64,000 nucleotides of DNA, from assembly GCF_027744825.2 (NCBI RefSeq), contig NC_071350.1, forward strand, positions 62,001-126,000, in the 5' to 3' direction. Positions 1 to 11,800 of the stretch are shown one piece after another. The notes below the pieces were generated by a model. The model worked only from the letters and a program-made list of their open reading frames with translations. It was not told the origin of the DNA and searched no databases. The stretch is from Synchiropus splendidus (Eukaryota; Chordata; Actinopteri; Syngnathiformes; Callionymidae). The stretch's first letter is position 1; every line of letters begins with the position of its first letter. The position numbers and the translations under genes are program-made.

Positions 1-752
1 TTTTAACCTCCCACTATAGCAGAAAGGATCTTTCTAGTAGGTGCACATCAAATCTATGCTGTCTGAAGTGTTTTTCGAAAGTTATCAACACTTTTATGTT
101 TGGCGTTCCGAAACCCACCTTATCTCAGGCTGAAAAGCGTTTTTGTGCATTGTGCCATAACTTTTCAGGGAAGCTTCAGAACATGAAATTTTAACCTCCC
201 ACTATAGCAGAAAGGGTCTTTCTAGTAGTTGCACATCAAATCTAAGCTGTCTGAAGTGTTTTTCAAAAGTTATCAACACTTTTATGTTTGGCGTTCCGAA
301 ACCCACCTTATCTCAGGCTGAAAAGCGTTTTTGTGCATTGTGCCATAACTTTTCAGGAAAGCTTAAGAACATGAAATTTTAACCTCCCACTATAGCAGAA
401 AGGGTCTTTCTAGTAGGTGCACATCAAATCTAAGCTCTCTGAAGTGTTTTTCGAAAGTTATCAACACTTTTATGTTTGGCGTTCCGAAACCCACCTTATC
501 TCAGGCTGAAAAGCGTTTTTGTGCATTGTGCCATAACTTTTCAGGGAAGCTTCAGAACATGAAATTTTAACCTCCCACTATAGCAGAAAGGGTCTTTCTA
601 GTAGTTGCACATCAAATCTAAACTGTCTGAAGTGTTTTTCCAAAGTTATTAACACTTTTATGTTTGGCGTTCCGAAACCCACCTTATCTCAGGCTGAAAA
701 GCGTTTTTACGCATTGTGCCATAACTTTTCAGGGAAGCTTCAGAACATGAAA

Positions 753-940
753 TTTTAACCTCCCACTATAGCAGAAAGGGTCTTTCTAGTAGGTGCACAT
801 CAAATCTAAGCTGTCTGAAGTGTTTTTCGAAAGTTATCAACACTTTTATGTTTGGCGTTCCGAAACCCACCTTATCTCAGGCTGAAAAGCGTTTTTGTGC
901 ATTGTGCCATAACTTTTCAGGGAAGCTTCAGAACATGAAA
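753..940 (+). repeat. Type 1 monomer (exemplar)
   Basis: Monomer 5 is a clean type 1 copy: G41 G58 G61 G77 C86, GT at 145-146, G170. G41 creates the palindrome GTGCAC at 41-46, and G77 creates TTTCGAAA at 73-80, including a CpG. GAAGCTTC, with a HindIII site, lies at 170-177. In the right half of the window type 1 almost always follows type 5. It is followed by type 2, 4, 5, 6 or 7, so it behaves as the branching point of the mosaic. Confidence 0.95.
818..845 (+). other. 7-bp inverted repeat in the monomer (positions 66-93)
   Basis: In the type 1 exemplar (monomer 5), AAGTGTT at monomer positions 66-72 and AACACTT at 87-93 are perfect reverse complements separated by 14 bases. In types 1 and 3 the spacer holds the palindrome TTTCGAAA. 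Both arms are intact in nearly all monomers; exceptions include GAATTG in monomers 29, 67 and 78, CACGTTT in 16 and 213, and CATTTTT in 21 and 269. It could extrude as a short hairpin or be bound by a dimeric protein. Neither is shown by sequence alone. Confidence 0.7.
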
Positions 941-1128
941 TTTTAACCTCCCACTATAGCAGAAAGGGTCTTTCTAGTAGTTGCACATCAAATCTAAGCT
1001 GTCTGAAGTGTTTTTCCAAAGTTATCAACACTTTTATGTTTTGCGTTCCGAAACCCACCTTATCTCAGGCTGAAAAGCGTTTTTGTGCATTGTGCCATAA
1101 CTTTTCAGGGAAGCTTCAGAACATGAAA

Positions 1129-1316
1129 TTTTAACCTCCCACTATAGCAGAAAGGGTCTTTCTAGTAGTTGCACATCAAATCTAAGCTGTCTGAAGTGTT
1201 TTTCAAAAGTTATCAACACTTTTATGTTTGGCGTTCCGAAACCCACCTTATCTCAGGCTGAAAAGCGTTTTTGTGCATTGTGCCATAACTTTTCAGGAAA
1301 GCTTCAGAACATGAAA
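1129..1316 (+). repeat. Type 2 monomer (exemplar)
   Basis: Monomer 7 is a clean type 2 copy: T41 G58 G61 A77 C86, GT at 145-146, A170 (reads CAGGAAAGC). A77 changes the TTTCGAAA palindrome to TTTTCAAAA and removes its CpG. Type 2 usually follows type 1 or 8 and is usually followed by type 3 or 5. Monomer 294 (55047-55234) is a type 2 copy that carries G170 instead, which suggests exchange with a neighbour in its last ~90 bp. Confidence 0.95.
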
Positions 1317-1504
1317 TTTTAACCTCCCACTATAGCAGAAAGGGTCTTTCTAGTAGTTGCACATCAAATCTAAACTGTCTGAAGTGTTTTTCCAAAGTTA
1401 TCAACACTTTTATGTTTGGCGTTCCGAAACCCACCTTATCTCAGGCTGAAAAGCGTTTTTACGCATTGTGCCATAACTTTTCAGGGAAGCTTCAGAACAT
1501 GAAA
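1317..1504 (+). repeat. Type 5 monomer (exemplar)
   Basis: Monomer 8 is type 5: T41 A58 G61 C77 C86, AC at 145-146, G170. The AC pair turns positions 137-148 into a perfect inverted repeat, GCGT-TTTT-ACGC, and adds a CpG at 146-147. Types 1-4 and 7 lack both. Type 5 is the most regularly spaced of the types and is followed by type 1 in most of the right half of the window. Confidence 0.95.
1453..1464 (+). other. GCGT-TTTT-ACGC dyad private to types 5 and 6
   Basis: Shown here in monomer 8 at monomer positions 137-148: a perfect 4-bp inverted repeat around four T residues. It is created by AC at 145-146. The GT types read GCGTTTTTGTGC at the same place and cannot pair. Types 5 and AC-form 6 therefore place this dyad every few monomers along the array. 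The ACAC variants in monomers 259, 280 and 286 break it. Confidence 0.75.
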
Positions 1505-1692
1505 TTTTAACCTCCCACTATAGCAGAAAGGGTCTTTCTAGTAGGTGCACATCAAATCTAAGCTCTCTGAAGTGTTTTTCGAAAGTTATCAACACTTTTA
1601 TGTTTGGCGTTCCGAAACCCACCTTATCTCAGGCTGAAAAGCGTTTTTGTGCATTGTGCCATAACTTTTCAGGGAAGCTTCAGAACATGAAA
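1505..1692 (+). repeat. Type 3 monomer (exemplar)
   Basis: Monomer 9 is type 3: G41 G58 C61 (AAGCTCTCTG) G77 C86, GT at 145-146, G170. Three stable subtypes occur. One has A170. One has A170 plus T184A (ends ACAAGAAA), found only in the 1-6-3-4 cassette. One has C76T (GTTTTTTGAAA) plus A170, found only before types 5 and 8. Subtype membership predicts the neighbours, so these marks track the ancestry of larger blocks. Confidence 0.95.
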
Positions 1693-1880
1693 TTTTAACC
1701 TCCCACTATAGCAGAAAGGGTCTTTCTAGTAGTTGCACATCAAATCTAAACTGTCTGAAGTGTTTTTCCAAAGTTATCAACACTTTTATGTTTGGCGTTC
1801 CGAAACCCACCTTATCTCAGGCTGAAAAGCGTTTTTGTGCATTGTGCCATAACTTTTCCGGGAAGCTTCAGAACATGAAA

Positions 1881-2068
1881 TTTTAACCTCCCACTATAGC
1901 AGAAAGGGTCTTTCTAGTAGTTGCACATCAAATCTAAGCTGTCTGAAGTGTTTTTCCAAAGTTATCAACACTTTTATGTTTGGCGTTCCGAAACCCACCT
2001 TATCTCAGGCTGAAAAGCGTTTTTACGCATTGTGCCATAACTTTTCAGGGAAGCTTCAGAACATGAAA
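1881..2068 (+). repeat. Type 6 monomer (exemplar)
   Basis: Monomer 11 is type 6: T41 G58 G61 C77 C86 with AC at 145-146 and G170. It looks like a type 2-like left part (T41 G58) joined to a type 5-like right part (C77, AC). A GT form occurs at monomers 6 (941-1128), 37 (6769-6956) and 159 (29707-29894). The AC form precedes the T184A subtype of type 3 in six cassettes. Confidence 0.9.
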
Positions 2069-5000
2069 TTTTAACCTCCCACTATAGCAGAAAGGGTCTT
2101 TCTAGTAGGTGCACATCAAATCTAAGCTCTCTGAAGTGTTTTTCGAAAGTTATCAACACTTTTATGTTTGGCGTTCCGAAACCCATCTTATCTCAGGCTG
2201 AAAAGCGTTTTTGTGCATTGTGCCATAACTTTTCAGGAAAGCTTCAGAACATGAAATTTTAACCTCCCACTATAGCAGAAAGGGTCTTTCTAGTAGGTGC
2301 ACATCAAATCTAAGCTCTCTGAAGTGTTTTTCGAAAGTTATCAACACTTTTATGTTTGGCGTTCCGAAACCCACCTTATCTCTGGCTGAAAAGCGTTTTT
2401 GTGCATTGTGCCATAACTTTTCAGGGAAGCTTCAGAACATGAAATTTTAACCTCCCACTATAGCAGAAAGGGTCTTTCTAGTAGTTGCACATCAAATCTA
2501 AACTGTCTGAAGTGTTTTTCCAAAGTTATCAACACTTTTATGTTTGGCGTTCCGAAACCCACCTTATCTTAGGCTGAAAAGCGTTTTTGTGCATTGTGCC
2601 ATAACTTTTCAGGGAAGCTTCAGAACATGAAATTTTAACCTCCCACTATAGCAGAAAGGGTCTTTCTAGTAGTTGCACATCAAATCTAAGCTGTCTGAAG
2701 TGTTTTTCAAAAGTTATCAACACTTTTATGTTTGGCGTTCCGAAACCCACCTTATCTCAGGCTGAAAAGCGTTTTTGTGCATTGTGCCATAACTTTTCAG
2801 GAAAGCTTCAGAACATGAAATTTTAACCTCCCACTATAGCAGAAAGGGTCTTTCTAGTAGTTGCACATCAAATCTAAACTGTCTGAAGTGTTTTTCCAAA
2901 GTTATCAACACGTTTATGTTTGGCGTTCCGAAACCCACCTTATCTCAGGCTGAAAAGCGTTTTTACGCATTGTGCCATAACTTTTCAGGGAAGCTTCAGA
3001 ACATGAAATTTTAACCTCCCACTATAGCAGAAAGGGTCTTTCTAGTAGGTGCACATCAAATCTAAGCTGTCTGAAGTGTTTTTCGAAAGTTATCAACACT
3101 TTTATGTTTGGCGTTCCGAAACCCACCTTATCTCAGGCTGAAAAGCGTTTTTGTGCATTGTGCCATAACTTTTCAGGGAAGCTTCAGAACATGAAATTTT
3201 AACCTCCCACTATAGCAGAAAGGGTCTTTCTAGTAGTTGCACATCAAATCTAAGCTGTCTGAAGTGTTTTTCAAAAGTTATCAACACTTTTATGTTTGGC
3301 GTTCCGAAACCCACCTTATCTCAGGCTGAAAAGCGTTTTTGTGCATTGTGCCATAACTTTTCAGGAAAGCTTCAGAACATGAAATTTTAACCTCCCACTA
3401 TAGCAGAAAGGGTCTTTCTAGTAGTTGCACATCAAATCTAAACTGTCTGAAGTGTTTTTCCAAAGTTATCAACACTTTTATGTTTGGCGTTCCGAAACCC
3501 ACCTTATCTCAGGCTGAAAAGCGTTTTTACGCATTGTGCCATAACTTTTCAGGGAAGCTTCAGAACATGAAATTTTAACCTCCCACTATAGCAGAAAGGG
3601 TCTTTCTAGTAGGTGCACATCAAATCTAAGCTCTCTGAAGTGTTTTTCGAAAGTTATCAACACTTTTATGTTTGGCGTTCCGAAACCCACCTTATCTCAG
3701 GCTGAAAAGCGTTTTTGTGCATTGTGCCATAACTTTTCAGGGAAGCTTCAGAACATGAAATTTTAACCTCCCACTATAGCAGAAAGGGTCTTTCTAGTAG
3801 TTGCACATCAAATCTAAACTGTCTGAAGTGTTTTTCCAAAGTTATTAACATTTTTATGTTTGGCGTTCCGAAACCCACCTTATCTCAGGCTGAAAAGCGT
3901 TTTTGTGCATTGTGCCATAACTTTTCAGGGAAGCTTCAGAACATGAAATTTTAACCTCCCACTATAGCAGAAAGGGTCTTTCTAGTAGTTGCACATCAAA
4001 TCTAAACTGTCTGAAGTGTTTTTCCAAAGTTATCAACACTTTTATGTTTGGCGTTCCGAAACCCACCTTATCTCAGGCTGAAAAGCGTTTTTACGCATTG
4101 TGCCATAACTTTTCAGGGAAGCTTCAGAACATGAAATTTTAACCTCCCACTATAGCAGAAAGGGTCTTTCTAGTAGGTGCACATCAAATCTAAGCTGTCT
4201 GAAGTGTTTTTCGAAAGTTATCAACACTTTTATGTTTGGCGTTCCGAAACCCACCTTATCTCAGGCTGAAAAGCGTTTTTGTGCATTGTGCCATAACTTT
4301 TCAGGGAAGCTTCAGAACATGAAATTTTAACCTCCCACTATAGCAGAAAGGGTCTTTCTAGTAGGTGCACATCAAATCTAAGCTGTCTGAAGTGTTTTTC
4401 GAAAGTTATCAACACTTTTATGTTTGGCGTTCCGAAACCCACCTTATCTCAGGCTGAAAAGCGTTTTTGTGCATTGTGCCATAACTTTTCAGGAAAGCTT
4501 CAGAACATGAAATTTTAACCTCCCACTATAGCAGAAAGGGTCTTTCTAGTAGGTGCACATCAAATCTAAGCTCTCTGAAGTGTTTTTCGAAAGTTATCAA
4601 CACTTTTATGTTTGGCGTTCCGAAACCCACCTTATCTCAGGCTGAAAAGCGTTTTTGTGCATTGTGCCATAACTTTTCAGGGAAGCTTCAGAACATGAAA
4701 TTTTAACCTCCCACTATAGCAGAAAGGGTCTTTCTAGTAGTTCCACATCAAATCTAAACTGTCTGAAGTGTTTTTCCAAAGTTATTAACACTTTTATGTT
4801 TGGCGTTCCGAAACCCACCTTATCTCAGGCTGAAAAGCGTTTTTGTGCATTGTGCCATAACTTTTCAGGGAAGCTTCAGAACATGAAATTTTAACCTCCC
4901 ACTATAGCAGAAAGGGTCTTTCTAGTAGTTGCACATCAAATCTAAACTGTCTGAAGTGTTTTTCCAAAGTTATCAACACTTTTATGTTTGGCGTTCCGAA

Positions 5001-5452
5001 ACCCATCTTATCTCAGGCTGAAAAGCGTTTTTACGCATTGTGCCATAACTTTTCAGGGAAGCTTCAGAACATGAAATTTTAACCTCCCACTATAGCAGAA
5101 AGGGTCTTTCTAGTAGGTGCACATCAAATCTAAGCTGTCTGAAGTGTTTTTCGAAAGTTATCAACACTTTTATGTTTGGCGTTCCGAAACCCACCTTATC
5201 TCAGGCTGAAAAGCGTTTTTGTGCATTGTGCCATAACTTTTCAGGGAAGCTTCAGAACATGAAATTTTAACCTCCCACTATAGCAGAAAGGGTCTTTCTA
5301 GTAGTTGCACATCAAATCTAAACTGTCTGAATTGTTTTTCCAAAGTTATTAACACTTTTATGTTTGGCGTTCCGGAACCCACCTTATCTCAGGCTGAAAA
5401 GCGTTTTTGTGCATTGTGCCATAACTTTTCAGAGAAGCTTCAGAACATGAAA

Positions 5453-5640
5453 TTTTAACCTCCCACTATAGCAGAAAGGGTCTTTCTAGTAGTTGCACAT
5501 CAAATCTAAACTGTCTGAAGTGTTTTTCCAAAGTTATTAACACTTTTATGTTTGGCGTTCCGAAACCCACCTTATCTCAGGCTGAAAAGCGTTTTTGTGC
5601 ATTGTGCCATAACTTTTCAGGGAAGCTTCAGAACATGAAA
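5453..5640 (+). repeat. Type 4 monomer (exemplar)
   Basis: Monomer 30 is type 4: T41 A58 G61 C77 T86 (GTTATTAAC), GT at 145-146, G170. It is the only type with T86. It is also the only type that forms homopolymeric runs, for example monomers 93-96, 114-119, 122-125, 307-310 and 331-333, which indicates local single-monomer amplification. Confidence 0.95.
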
Positions 5641-5828
5641 TTTTAACCTCCCACTATAGCAGAAAGGGTCTTTCTAGTAGTTGCACATCAAATCTAAACT
5701 GTCTGAAGTGTTTTTCCAAAGTTATCAACACTTTTATGTTTGGCGTTCCGAAACCCACCTTATCTCAGGCTGAAAAGCGTTTTTACGCATTGTGCCATAA
5801 CTTTTCAGGGAAGCTTCAGAACATGAAA

Positions 5829-8800
5829 TTTTAACCTCCCACTATAGCAGAAAGGATCTTTCTAGTAGGTGCACATCAAATCTATGCTGTCTGAAGTGTT
5901 TTTCGAAAGTTATCAACACTTTTATGTTTGGCGTTCCGAAACCCACCTTATCTCAGGCTGAAAAGCGTTTTTGTGCATTGTGCCATAACTTTTCAGGGAA
6001 GCTTCAGAACATGAAATTTTAACCTCCCACTATAGCAGAAAGGGTCTTTCTAGTAGTTGCACATCAAATCTAAGCTGTCTGAAGTGTTTTTCAAAAGTTA
6101 TCAACACTTTTATGTTTGGCGTTCCGAAACCCACCTTATCTCAGGCTGAAAAGCGTTTTTGTGCATTGTGCCATAACTTTTCAGGAAAGCTTAAGAACAT
6201 GAAATTTTAACCTCCCACTATAGCAGAAAGGGTCTTTCTAGTAGGTGCACATCAAATCTAAGCTCTCTGAAGTGTTTTTCGAAAGTTATCAACACTTTTA
6301 TGTTTGGCGTTCCGAAACCCACCTTATCTCAGGCTGAAAAGCGTTTTTGTGCATTGTGCCATAACTTTTCAGGGAAGCTTCAGAACATGAAATTTTAACC
6401 TCCCACTATAGCAGAAAGGGTCTTTCTAGTAGTTGCACATCAAATCTAAACTGTCTGAAGTGTTTTTCCAAAGTTATTAACACTTTTATGTTTGGCGTTC
6501 CGAAACCCACCTTATCTCAGGCTGAAAAGCGTTTTTACGCATTGTGCCATAACTTTTCAGGGAAGCTTCAGAACATGAAATTTTAACCTCCCACTATAGC
6601 AGAAAGGGTCTTTCTAGTAGGTGCACATCAAATCTAAGCTGTCTGAAGTGTTTTTCGAAAGTTATCAACACTTTTATGTTTGGCGTTCCGAAACCCACCT
6701 TATCTCAGGCTGAAAAGCGTTTTTGTGCATTGTGCCATAACTTTTCAGGGAAGCTTCAGAACATGAAATTTTAACCTCCCACTATAGCAGAAAGGGTCTT
6801 TCTAGTAGTTGCACATCAAATCTAAGCTGTCTGAAGTGTTTTTCCAAAGTTATCAACACTTTTATGTTTGGCGTTCCGAAACCCACCTTATCTCAGGCTG
6901 AAAAGCGTTTTTGTGCATTGTGCCATAACTTTTCAGGGAAGCTTCAGAACATGAAATTTTAACCTCCCACTATAGCAGAAAGGGTCTTTCTAGTAGTTGC
7001 ACATCAAATCTAAGCTGTCTGAAGTGTTTTTCAAAAGTTATCAACACTTTTATGTTTGGCGTTCCGAAACCCACCTTATCTCAGGCTGAAAAGCGTTTTT
7101 GTGCATTGTGCCATAACTTTTCAGGAAAGCTTCAGAACATGAAATTTTAACCTCCCACTATAGCAGAAAGGGTCTTTCTAGTAGTTGCACATCAAATCTA
7201 AACTGTCTGAAGTGTTTTTCCAAAGTTATCAACACTTTTATGTTTGGCGTTCCGAAACCCACCTTATCTCAGGCTGAAAAGCGTTTTTACGCATTGTGCC
7301 ATAACTTTTCAGGGAAGCTTCAGAACATGAAATTTTAACCTCCCACTATAGCAGAAAGGGTCTTTCTAGTAGGTGCACATCAAATCTAAGCTCTCTGAAG
7401 TGTTTTTCGAAAGTTATCAACACTTTTATGTTTGGCGTTCCGAAACCCACCTTATCTCAGGCTGAAAAGCGTTTTTGTGCATTGTGCCATAACTTTTCAG
7501 GGAAGCTTCAGAACATGAAATTTTAACCTCCCACTATAGCAGAAAGGGTCTTTCTAGTAGTTGCACATCAAATCTAAACTGTCTGAAGTGTTTTTCCAAA
7601 GTTATCAACACTTTTATGTTTGGCGTTCCGAAACCCACCTTATCTCAGGCTGAAAAGCGTTTTTGTGCATTGTGCCATAACTTTTCAGGGAAGCTTCAGA
7701 ACATGAAATTTTAACCTCCCACTATAGCAGAAAGGGTCTTTCTAGTAGTTGCACATCAAATCTAAGCTGTCTGAAGTGTTTTTCCAAAGTTATCAACACT
7801 TTTATGTTTGGCGTTCCGAAACCCACCTTATCTCAGGCTGAAAAGCGTTTTTACGCATTGTGCCATAACTTTTCAGGGAAGCTTCAGAACATGAAATTTT
7901 AACCTCCCACTATAGCAGAAAGGGTCTTTCTAGTAGGTGCACATCAAATCTAAGCTCTCTGAAGTGTTTTTCGAAAGTTATCAACACTTTTATGTTTGGC
8001 GTTCCGAAACCCACCTTATCTCAGGCTGAAAAGCGTTTTTGTGCATTGTGCCATAACTTTTCAGGAAAGCTTCAGAACATGAAATTTTAACCTCCCACTA
8101 TAGCAGAAAGGGTCTTTCTAGTAGGTGCACATCAAATCTAAGCTCTCTGAAGTGTTTTTCGAAAGTTATCAACACTTTTATGTTTGGCGTTCCGAAACCC
8201 ACCTTATCTCAGGCTGAAAAGCGTTCTTGTGCATTGTGCCATAACTTTTCAGGAAAGCTTCAGAACATGAAATTTTAACCTCCCACTATAGCAGAAAGGG
8301 TCTTTCTAGTAGGTGCACATCAAATCTAAGCTCTCTGAAGTGTTTTTCGAAAGTTATCAACACTTTTATGTTTGGCGTTCCGAAACCCACCTTATCTCTG
8401 GCTGAAAAGCGTTTTTGTGCATTGTGCCATAACTTTTCAGGGAAGCTTCAGAACATGAAATTTTAACCTCCCACTATAGCAGAAAGGGTCTTTCTAGTAG
8501 TTGCACATCAAATCTAAACTGTCTGAAGTGTTTTTCCAAAGTTATCAACACTTTTATGTTTGGCGTTCCGAAACCCACCTTATCTTAGGCTGAAAAGCGT
8601 TTTTGTGCATTGTGCCATAACTTTTCAGGGAAGCTTCAGAACATGAAATTTTAACCTCCCACTATAGCAGAAAGGGTCTTTCTAGTAGTTGCACATCAAA
8701 TCTAAACTGTCTGAAGTGTTTTTCCAAAGTTATCAACACTTTTATGTTTGGCGTTCCGAAACCCACCTTATCTCAGGCTGAAAAGCGTTTTTGTGCATTG

Positions 8801-11800
8801 TGCCATAACTTTTCAGGGAAGCTTCAGAACATGAAATTTTAACCTCCCACTATAGCAGAAAGGGTCTTTCTAGTAGTTGCACATCAAATCTAAGCTGTCT
8901 GAAGTGTTTTTCAAAAGTTATCAACACTTTTATGTTTGGCGTTCCGAAACCCACCTTATCTCAGGCTGAAAAGCGTTTTTGTGCATTGTGCCATAACTTT
9001 TCAGGAAAGCTTCAGAACATGAAATTTTAACCTCCCACTATAGCAGAAAGGGTCTTTCTAGTAGTTGCACATCAAATCTAAACTGTCTGAAGTGTTTTTC
9101 CAAAGTTATCAACACTTTTATGTTTGGCGTTCCGAAACCCACCTTATCTCAGGCTGAAAAGCGTTTTTACGCATTGTGCCATAACTTTTCAGGGAAGCTT
9201 CAGAACATGAAATTTTAACCTCCCACTATAGCAGAAAGGGTCTTTCTAGTAGGTGCACATCAAATCTAAGCTGTCTGAAGTGTTTTTCGAAAGTTATCAA
9301 CACTTTTATGTTTGGCGTTCCGAAACCCATCTTATCTCAGGCTGAAAAGCGTTTTTGTGCATTGTGCCATAACTTTTCAGGGAAGCTTCAGAACATGAAA
9401 TTTTAACCTCCCACTATAGCAGAAAGGGTCTTTCTAGTAGTTGCACATCAAATCTAAGCTGTCTGAAGTGTTTTTCAAAAGTTATCAACACTTTTATGTT
9501 TGGCGTTCCGAAACCCACCTTATCTCAGGCTGAAAAGCGTTTTTGTGCATTGTGCCATAACTTTTCAGGAAAGCTTCAGAACATGAAATTTTAACCTCCC
9601 ACTATAGCAGAAAGGGTCTTTCTAGTAGTTGCACATCAAATCTAAACTGTCTGAAGTGTTTTTCCAAAGTTATCAACACTTTTATGTTTGGCGTTCCGAA
9701 ACCCACCTTATCTCAGGCGGAAAAGCGTTTTTACGCATTGTGCCATAACTTTTCAGGGAAGCTTCAGAACATGAAATTTTAACCTCCCACTATAGCAGAA
9801 AGGGTTATTCTAGTAGTTGCACATCAAATCTAAGCTGTCTGAAGTGTTTTTCAAAAGTTATCAACACTTTTATGTTTGGCGTTCCGAAACCCACCTTATC
9901 TCAGGCTGAAAAGCGTTTTTGTGCATTGTGCCATAACTTTTCAGGAAAGCTTCAGAACATGAAATTTTAACCTCCCACTATAGCAGAAAGGGTCTTTCTA
10001 GTAGTTGCACATCAAATCTAAACTGTCTGAAGTGTTTTTCCAAAGTTATCAACACTTTTATGTTTGGCGTTCCGAAACCCACCTTATCTCAGGCTGAAAA
10101 GCGTTTTTACGCATTGTGCCATAACTTTTCAGGGAAGCTTCAGAACATGAAATTTTAACCTCCCACTATAGCAGAAAGGGTCTTTCTAGTAGGTGCACAT
10201 CAAATCTAAGCTCTCTGAAGTGTTTTTCGAAAGTTATCAACACTTTTATGTTTGGCGTTCCGAAACCCACCTTATCTCAGGCTGAAAAGCGTTTTTGTGC
10301 ATTGTGCCATAACTTTTCAGAGAAGCTTCAGAACATGAAATTTTAACCTCCCACTATAGCAGAAAGGGTCTTTCTAGTAGTTGCACATCAAATCTAAACT
10401 GTCTGAAGTGTTTTTCCAAAGTTATCAACACTTTTATGTTTGGCGTTCCGAAACCCACCTTATCTCAGGCTGAAAAGCGTTTTTGTGCATTGTGCCATAA
10501 CTTTTCAGGGAAGCTTCAGAACATGAAATTTTAACCTCCCACTATAGCAGAAAGGGTCTTTCTAGTAGTTGCACATCAAATCTAAGCTGTCTGAAGTGTT
10601 TTTCAAAAGTTATCAACACTTTTATGTTTGGCGTTCCGAAACCCACCTTATCTCAGGCTGAAAAGCGTTTTTGTGCATTGTGCCATAACTTTTCAGGAAA
10701 GCTTCAGAACATGAAATTTTAACCTCCCACTATAGCAGAAAGGGTCTTTCTAGTAGTTGCACATCAAATCTAAACTGTCTGAAGTGTTTTTCCAAAGTTA
10801 TCAACACTTTTATGTTTGGCGTTCCGAAACCCACCTTATCTCAGGCTGAAAAGCGTTTTTACGCATTGTGCCATAACTTTTCAGGGAAGCTTCAGAACAT
10901 GAAATTTTAACCTCCCACTATAGCAGAAAGGGTCTTTCTAGTAGTTGCACATCAAATCTAAGCTGTCTGAAGTGTTTTTCCAAAGTTATCAACACTTTTA
11001 TGTTTGGCGTTCCGAAACCCACCTTATCTCAGGCTGAAAAGCGTTTTTACGCATTGTGCCATAACTTTTCAGGGAAGCTTCAGAACATGAAATTTTAACC
11101 TCCCACTATAGCAGAAAGGGTCTTTCTAGTAGGTGCACATCAAATCTAAACTGTCTGAAGTGTTTTTCCAAAGTTATCAACACTTTTATGTTTGGCGTTC
11201 CGAAACCCACCTTATCTCAGGCTGAAAAGCGTTTTTACGCATTGTGCCATAACTTTTCAGGGAAGCTTCAGAACATGAAATTTTAACCTCCCACTATAGC
11301 AGAAAGGGTCTTTCTCGTAGGTGCACATCAAATCTAAGCTGTCTGAAGTGTTTTTCGAAAGTTATCAACACTTTTATGTTTGGCGTTCCGAAACCCACCT
11401 TATCTCAGGCTGAAAAGCGTTTTTGTGCATTGTGCCATAACTTTTCAGGGAAGCTTCAGAACATGAAATTTTAACCTCCCACTATAGCAGAAAGGGTCTT
11501 TCTAGTAGTTGCACATCAAATCTAAGCTGTCTGAAGTGTTTTTCAAAAGTTATCAACACTTTTATGTTTGGCGTTCCGAAACCCACCTTATCTCAGGCTG
11601 AAAAGCGTTTTTGTGCATTGTGCCATAACTTTTCAGGAAAGCTTCAGAACATGAAATTTTAACCTCCCACTATAGCAGAAAGGGTCTTTCTAGTAGGTGC
11701 ACATCAAATCTAAGCTCTCTGAAGTGTTTTTCGAAAGTTATCAACACTTTTATGTTTGGCGTTCCGAAACCCACCTTATCTCAGGCTGAAAAGCGTTTTT

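Larger units (their letters stand above)
1..5828 (+). repeat. Left block, copy 1 (31 monomers)
   Basis: Monomers 1-31 read 1 2 3 x 1 6 2 5 3 7 6 3 3 7 2 5 1 2 5 3 4 5 1 1 3 4 5 1 4 4 5. Start marks are AAAGGATC and CTATGCTG in monomer 1 and GCTTAAGAAC in monomer 2. Monomer 4 is a 4/5 hybrid (T86 with AC). End marks are TTCCACATC in monomer 26 and, in monomer 29, GAATTG with CCGGAAC and CAGAGAAG. The next block repeats these marks in the same order. The true left edge may lie outside the window. Confidence 0.9.

Noticed and set aside
73..90. CENP-B box
   Set aside because: TTCG is present at positions 74-77 in G77 monomers, but the required A and CGGG do not follow at the right spacing. The reverse-strand TTCGGAACGCC also fails the pattern.
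1..188. Telomeric repeat, because of TTTTAACCTCCC
   Set aside because: It occurs once per 188 bp and does not match a tandem TTAGGG, TTTAGGG or TTAGG pattern on either strand.
2069..9400. Block relationship from shared CCCATCTT in monomers 12, 27 and 50
   Set aside because: These monomers are of types 3, 5 and 1, with different neighbours, so C118T more likely arose independently or by a short conversion tract.
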